64,000 bases of DNA. Source: an uncultured Desulfovibrio sp. GTDB lineage: Bacteria; Desulfobacterota; Desulfovibrionia; Desulfovibrionales; Desulfovibrionaceae. The notes below the pieces were generated by a model. That model was not told the origin of the DNA, ran no database searches, and worked only from the letters and a program-made list of their open reading frames with translations. The stretch's first letter is position 1, and every line of letters begins with the position of its first letter. The translations under genes were made by a program, and so were the position numbers. This document shows positions 59,795 through 64,000 of this stretch, one piece after another. Where the stretch lies: contig NZ_CALUWS010000008.1 of NCBI RefSeq assembly GCF_944324525.1, positions 1-64,000 of the forward strand. The letters are read 5' to 3'.

Positions 59795-61228
59795 CTACAG
59801 AACTTCGGGGGCATAGGCGCCGGAGGTCGGCACGGACCGCTTGGTCATCTGGTGGACGAGGAAGAGCGTCAGGCAGTTCAGGCCGATGCCCACAAGGTTG
59901 GCCGGGATGCCGAAGGGTTCGCCGAGGATCTTGTCGCTCCAGATGAGGAAGGCCAGACCGCCGACGACCATGGCCGGCGCGCCGGCACGGGGCGAGACCT
60001 TGCCCCAGAAGATGCCCAGCAGCAGCGGCGGCAGCACGGTGGACGGCCAGAACTTGAAGATGTAGAGCATGAGGCCGAAAACATCCTGGAAGAGGATGGC
60101 TACGACGATGGCGCCGCCGCCAACCAGCAGGGTGGACAGCCGGGACTGACGCAGCATCTCCTGTTGCGACGCGCCGGGATGGATGAACTTGTTATAGATG
60201 TCGCGCGTATAGGCGACGCTGGCCGTATTGATGAAGGCCGCGGCGCTGGACATGACCGCCGCCAGCAGGGCCGCCAGCACAATGCCGGTGACGCCGATGG
60301 GCAGCACGTCGCGGATGAGGTTGGTGAAGGCCAGGTCGGGCTTGACGTCGGGTTGCAGGGCCATGGAGGCAAGGCCGATGCCCGCGGTGGTGGCGAGGAA
60401 GAAGAGCCAGTGTACCGAGAAGATGAGCACGCCGGTCTTGCTGTCCTTGGCGGACTTGGTGGAGGCATAGCGCTGGATGAAGTAGGGGGCGCAGAATTCC
60501 CCGAACAGGAAGCCGAAGAACAGGCCGGCGAATTGGATGACGCCCCAGTCGGCAAAGGGCTTGAGGTTGTTCACATACTGCGGCATGGACTGGAGTTGAG
60601 CGATCATGGCGTCATAGCCGCCGGCCCGCTCGATGCCCAGATAGCCGCAGAGGCTCACCCCCACAACAATGATGACGTACTGGATGGCGTCGGTCATGGT
60701 GACGCCCAGCATGCCGCCGGCCCAGGTATAGGCCAGTGTGATGGCGGAGGAGATGAGCGCCGCCGGGATGAGGTCTATGCCGGTGGCCGTCTGCAGGATG
60801 GCCCCCATGGCCAGGATCTGCACGCCGAACAGGCCGAGACAGAACAGAAAACAGACGACGCTGGAAACGAGGCGGCCGGCCCGGCCGTAATACATGCCGC
60901 AGAGGTCGCCCACCGTGTAGACGTTGGGGATGGAATGGACACGTCCGGCAATGCAGAGGCCGGAAATGATCTGATTGATGACCACGCCCATGAGCCCGGC
61001 AAAGACCACGACGCCCGTGGTGTGCATATAGGCCACGCGACCGATGGTGGCGCCGCCCCCGCAGAGAGTGGCGGCGATGGCCGCAAAGAAGATGGCGAGC
61101 GGCATGCCGCGACCGGCCACGGCATAATCGTCAAAGCTGGAAACTTTCTGCATGGACCACCAGCCGATGTAGACGATCACGAAAAAGTAAAGGATGATGA
61201 TGGAATAGTCTAGCCAATGAATGGGCAT
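59795..61228 (-). CDS. sodium:solute symporter (SSS family)
   Basis: 477-residue inner-membrane transporter with about 13 segments. It begins MPIHWLDYSIIILYFFVIVYIGWW, with SSFDDYAVAGRGMPLAIFFAA, CGGGATIGRVAYM, TWAGGMLGVTMTDAIQY and, in the second inverted repeat, LAALLAAVMSSAAAFINTASVAYTRDIY, all typical of Na+-coupled SSS carriers (proline, pantothenate, sialic acid and others). The ATG at 61228 follows AGGAGGTTCCCC. The cargo is unknown; the oxidase-like genes before it point to an amino acid or imino acid. Confidence 0.93.
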   Translation of the reverse strand: MPIHWLDYSIIILYFFVIVYIGWWSMQKVSSFDDYAVAGRGMPLAIFFAAIAATLCGGGATIGRVAYMHTTGVVVFAGLMGVVINQIISGLCIAGRVHSIPNVYTVGDLCGMYYGRAGRLVSSVVCFLFCLGLFGVQILAMGAILQTATGIDLIPAALISSAITLAYTWAGGMLGVTMTDAIQYVIIVVGVSLCGYLGIERAGGYDAMIAQLQSMPQYVNNLKPFADWGVIQFAGLFFGFLFGEFCAPYFIQRYASTKSAKDSKTGVLIFSVHWLFFLATTAGIGLASMALQPDVKPDLAFTNLIRDVLPIGVTGIVLAALLAAVMSSAAAFINTASVAYTRDIYNKFIHPGASQQEMLRQSRLSTLLVGGGAIVVAILFQDVFGLMLYIFKFWPSTVLPPLLLGIFWGKVSPRAGAPAMVVGGLAFLIWSDKILGEPFGIPANLVGIGLNCLTLFLVHQMTKRSVPTSGAYAPEVL

Positions 61229-61289
61229 GGGGAACCTCCTGAAATGCTGTCGTAGCTGGGGAAAACCTCTTCCTTGTTCACGGACGCGG

Positions 61290-62702
61290 TTACGCTGTAT
61301 GATTCTCCTCGTAGCCGAGGCCATTGAGCGTGCAGTATTCATTGAGGGGGACGGGGCGGAAGGGCATGCGCACATGCAGCATGTCCACCTGGCGGGGAGG
61401 CAGGCCGGAGGCCTGGGCGGCCAGTTCGGCCAGCGCCGGGCCGCACATGCGTCCCTGGCATGGCCCCATGCCGCAACGGGTGAAGCGCTTGATCTCGTTG
61501 ACGTTGGTGAAGCCTTCCCGCACGGCGGCACGGATGTCGCCGGCGCTGACGTTCTCGCAACGGCAGATGATGGTCTCGTCCGGTACGGCGAAGATGTCGG
61601 GATGCGGGGCGAAGATGTGGCGCAAAAAGCCGCGGGCCCACTCCAGCCGGCGCAGTTCCCGCAGTGTCCCGGCGCTCCTGTGATCGGCCTCCGCTTCGCT
61701 GATGACGTGCAGGCGGCGTGCCGCGTCGATGCCTGCCAGCGTCCCCTTGAGCAGGCTGGCGTCGCCGCCATGCACATAGGCGCTGTCGCCGGCGATGGAG
61801 ATATGCTCGCAGCTCGTGCGGCCGCGGATGTCCGTGGTGGGATGCCAGCAGCGCTGCACCTCGTCCCAGGTCATGGCAAGGCCCAGCGCATTGGGGATAT
61901 GCGTGCGGGGGATGATGCCCTCATGCCGCAGCAGCATGCCCGCGGGCAGACGGTACTCGCCCTTGCTGGTGGTATAGCGCACCTGTTCCACATGGCCGTC
62001 GCCTTCGGCCCGCAGGCTGCGCACGTTGCGGATGATGGGCATGCCGGAGGAGAGGACGCGGCGGGCCATGCGCAGGCCCTTGGCAAGATAGGCCCGGTCC
62101 CCCAGCGCGGCGGGCATGTGGGGCAGGGCGGCCAGACGGCGCAGCGTGTCGCCCGTATCCAGCCAGGCGGCCACAGGGGCCCCGGCATCCAGCAGATGGC
62201 AGGCCAGCAGGAGCAGCAGCGGGCCGTTGCCGCAGAGCACGACGGGCTCCTGCCGGCTGAGCCGCGGCAGGCAGTCCGAGCGCAGCAAAATGTCCATGCC
62301 GCCCGCGCCCATGACGCCGGGCAGCGTCCAGCCGGGGAAGGGCACGGGACGTTCCATGCCGCCGGGAGCAAGGATGATGTGCGAGGCGGTGATGCGTTCC
62401 GATACGCCGTTGCGGGAATAGCTCACGGCCGTGCCGTCGATGGCCCAGACCGTCGAATGCGGACGGTAATCCGTGCCGCCGGCGCGGAAGCGGGCCACCA
62501 GATCCAGTCCGGTTCGCCTGTCCTTCTCGTCAAGCAGGCGCTGGGCAAGGGGGGATTCCACATTACGGAAAAGCTGACCGCCGGGAGCGGCCTGCTCGTC
62601 CAGCAGGGCCACTTCCAGCCCGCAGTCCCGGGCCGCGCAGGCGGCCGCCAGTCCGGCAGGGCCGGCGCCGATGACGATGCAGTCGAAATTGGTGATGTTC
62701 AT
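61290..62702 (-). CDS. FAD/NAD(P)-binding subunit with BFD-like [2Fe-2S] domain of an amino-acid-type dehydrogenase
   Basis: 470 residues. N-terminal pyridine-nucleotide-disulfide-reductase-like fold: DCIVIGAGPAGLAAACAARDCG, QAAPGGQLFR, IILAPGGMERPVPFPGWTLPGVMGAGGM, and a late ISIAGDSAYVHGG. C-terminal BFD-like cluster domain CRCENVSAGDIRAAV...TRCGMGPCQGRMC with four cysteines. This is the alpha-subunit type of heteromeric D-hydroxyproline/opine/HcnB-like dehydrogenases. Its ATG overlaps the stop of the small ferredoxin-like gene (ATGA). Confidence 0.88.
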   Translation of the reverse strand: MNITNFDCIVIGAGPAGLAAACAARDCGLEVALLDEQAAPGGQLFRNVESPLAQRLLDEKDRRTGLDLVARFRAGGTDYRPHSTVWAIDGTAVSYSRNGVSERITASHIILAPGGMERPVPFPGWTLPGVMGAGGMDILLRSDCLPRLSRQEPVVLCGNGPLLLLLACHLLDAGAPVAAWLDTGDTLRRLAALPHMPAALGDRAYLAKGLRMARRVLSSGMPIIRNVRSLRAEGDGHVEQVRYTTSKGEYRLPAGMLLRHEGIIPRTHIPNALGLAMTWDEVQRCWHPTTDIRGRTSCEHISIAGDSAYVHGGDASLLKGTLAGIDAARRLHVISEAEADHRSAGTLRELRRLEWARGFLRHIFAPHPDIFAVPDETIICRCENVSAGDIRAAVREGFTNVNEIKRFTRCGMGPCQGRMCGPALAELAAQASGLPPRQVDMLHVRMPFRPVPLNEYCTLNGLGYEENHTA

Positions 62703-63016
62703 GCCCTGTCTCCCTGATCCGAAAGGCCGTTTTCTCCGGGAACGGCGGGGCGCTTCTGGGTGTTGACCACCATGCCTTCGGCCACCTGCACCATGCAGGA
62801 TTGCACATTGGGCCTGCCGTCGATCTCCAGCATGCATTCAAAACAGACGCCCATGAGACACCACGGGGCGCGTTTGCTGCCGTCCAGGCTGTGTTCGTAA
62901 AAATGCCGTTCATGGCTGTGGCCGAGCACCGCGGCCGCCACGCTGACGCCTTCGGGGACCTCGACGGACGTTCCGTTGACGATGATATGCACGGTTTTAC
63001 CGGGGGTGTTGCTCAT
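62699..63016 (-). CDS. [2Fe-2S] small subunit of the same dehydrogenase
   Basis: 105-residue plant-type-like ferredoxin domain of the HcnA/OoxA-small-subunit class: VHIIVNGTSVEVPEGVSVAAAVL, then APWCLMGVCFECMLEIDGRPNVQSCMV, in which Cys-x4-Cys-x2-Cys and a later Cys bind the cluster. The start at 63016 has AAAGGAGAGCAG upstream. It sits between the two flavin subunits, 29 bases after the larger one. Confidence 0.88.
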   Translation of the reverse strand: MSNTPGKTVHIIVNGTSVEVPEGVSVAAAVLGHSHERHFYEHSLDGSKRAPWCLMGVCFECMLEIDGRPNVQSCMVQVAEGMVVNTQKRPAVPGENGLSDQGDRA

Positions 63017-63045
63017 CTCTGCTCTCCTTTGCAGGTCAAACCGCG

Positions 63046-64000
63046 CTAACAGGTGAAGCCGAAGCGTTGCAGCGTCATGCCGCGGGCCGTTTCCGGGAGA
63101 TTGCCGCCCAGCAGGAAGGGGGGCAGGAGGCGGGCATGCGCGGCCGCCATGGTGACGGCGCTGTGCGTGTTGACGAGATAGGCGTTGGCATGGCCGGGCA
63201 GGCGGCTGTAGATGGCCATGCTGTCGTTGGGCATGACGCGCAGCCCCGTCCAGGCGCGGATGACGCGCTTGCCGGCCAGTTCGGGCCAGACGCGCATGGC
63301 CCACTGGCCCTCGCCGGAAACGCCTTTCTGTTCGATGGTCATCCGGTGGCCGGCATTTTCGTGCCGGAAACCGAGGATGACGGTACCGCCGAACGACTGC
63401 GTGGCCCCCAGCACCGGTATGGGCATGACGTAGGGCATGCGTTCCACGAGCAGCACCTGCCCCAGGTCGGGATAGACCGGCAGCGACGGCAGGGCGAAGC
63501 GAGCAAAGCGCCTGTTGGCCAGCCCGGCGGCCAGGATCAGCGTGCCTCCCTCGTAGATGCCGTTGTCGGTGACGACCCGGTAGCCGCCGTCCTGCGGCTG
63601 TACATCCAGCACGTCGCGATCCAGCAGCTCGACGCCCTTGCGCGGCAGCGCCGCCCGGAAGGCCCGCAGGAGGGCCAGCGGGTCGATGACGCCGTCCTCC
63701 TCGCACCAGGCCGCGCCCGTTACCTCCCTGCCGAAGCGTATGCCGGGCAGGAGGGCGTCCAGTTCGGCACGCTCGATCATGCCGCCGCGGTATTCGCCCA
63801 GCACCTCGCGCAGCTTGTCGATGTACTCCCCGCGCTGCCGGTATTCCGCCTCGCTCAGCACGGGGATGAGCCCGCCCCGGAACTGTACGGGGATGCGCAG
63901 GCCGGTGAGGGCCTCCAGTTCGCTCACCAGCGCCGGATACTCGCGGGAGGAGAGGAAGCCCCAGCGGGCATAATCCGGCAGATGGAGGAACTTGGACTGT
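63046..64000 (-). CDS. FAD-dependent D-amino-acid-dehydrogenase-like subunit (5' end outside window)
   Basis: Partial: 318 codons are visible and the frame is open through the window edge, so the N-terminus with the FAD motif lies beyond 64000. The visible part has the DadA/DAO-type layout: GGLIPVLSEAEYRQ, GREVTGAAWCEEDGVIDPLALLRAFR, GIYEGGTLILAAGLANRRFA, YVMPIPVLGATQSFGGTVILGF and a closing WTGLRVMPNDSMAIYSRLPGHANAYLVN. It would be the substrate-oxidising beta subunit of the complex with the next two genes. Confidence 0.88.
   Translation of the reverse strand, partial: QSKFLHLPDYARWGFLSSREYPALVSELEALTGLRIPVQFRGGLIPVLSEAEYRQRGEYIDKLREVLGEYRGGMIERAELDALLPGIRFGREVTGAAWCEEDGVIDPLALLRAFRAALPRKGVELLDRDVLDVQPQDGGYRVVTDNGIYEGGTLILAAGLANRRFARFALPSLPVYPDLGQVLLVERMPYVMPIPVLGATQSFGGTVILGFRHENAGHRMTIEQKGVSGEGQWAMRVWPELAGKRVIRAWTGLRVMPNDSMAIYSRLPGHANAYLVNTHSAVTMAAAHARLLPPFLLGGNLPETARGMTLQRFGFTC

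Overview
The window looks like a chromosomal segment of a GC-rich sulfate-reducing deltaproteobacterium of the Desulfovibrio lineage. The main support is the adenylylsulfate reductase pair aprB-aprA. The hydrogenase maturation genes hypD/hypE, a MucR-type regulator, CarD, a fused radical SAM/DUF2344 protein and Desulfovibrio-style flagellins fit that reading. This is inference from gene content; no 16S gene or other marker of species is present.

Layout. 1-2.9 kb: a frameshifted flagellin gene whose variable region is expanded by nine tandem tyrosine-rich repeats. 3.5-17.1 kb: a long minus-strand series read nadC-nadA-nadB, two tandem AsmA-like paralogues, rlmI, an aminotransferase, a DUF1844 gene, argC, hypD and hypE, with a recognisable promoter in front of nadC. 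17.4-26.9 kb: housekeeping genes (mgtE, rho, carD, an SGNH hydrolase, a radical SAM protein, an Sm-like small protein, rnc). 27-36 kb: flagellar block (a normal flagellin with a sigma-54 promoter, then a 2.4-kb gene-poor gap, then fliK-flgD-flgE), followed by a PAS/GAF/GGDEF protein. 37.9-41.5 kb: a small secreted protein and a repeat-rich autotransporter. 41.9-51.2 kb: a catabolic cluster (SDR, TctA, TctB, 3-hydroxyacyl-CoA dehydrogenase, TctC, TPP enzyme) that ends in a deletion scar fusing the 3' end of a methylmalonate-semialdehyde dehydrogenase gene to the 3' part of a divergent sigma-54 activator gene. 51.4-56.4 kb: tRNA-Ala(CGC), aprA-aprB, pgl, a B3/4-domain protein and trmO. 56.9-64 kb: mucR, capA-like, then an amino-acid uptake/oxidation cluster (Asp/Glu racemase-like, a 39-residue symporter partner, a sodium/solute symporter and a three-subunit flavin/[2Fe-2S] dehydrogenase whose last gene runs off the window).

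Two families of dispersed intergenic repeats recur. Family A (ten copies, about 120-150 bp) carries several hairpins and is bounded by TAGAGCATTT / AAATGCTCTA; two copies donate the stop codon of the neighbouring gene. Family B (four copies) carries a long G/C-rich hairpin next to a conserved flank. Surface structures stand out: the flagellin, the hook protein FlgE, the hook-cap protein FlgD and the autotransporter all carry lineage-specific repetitive additions.
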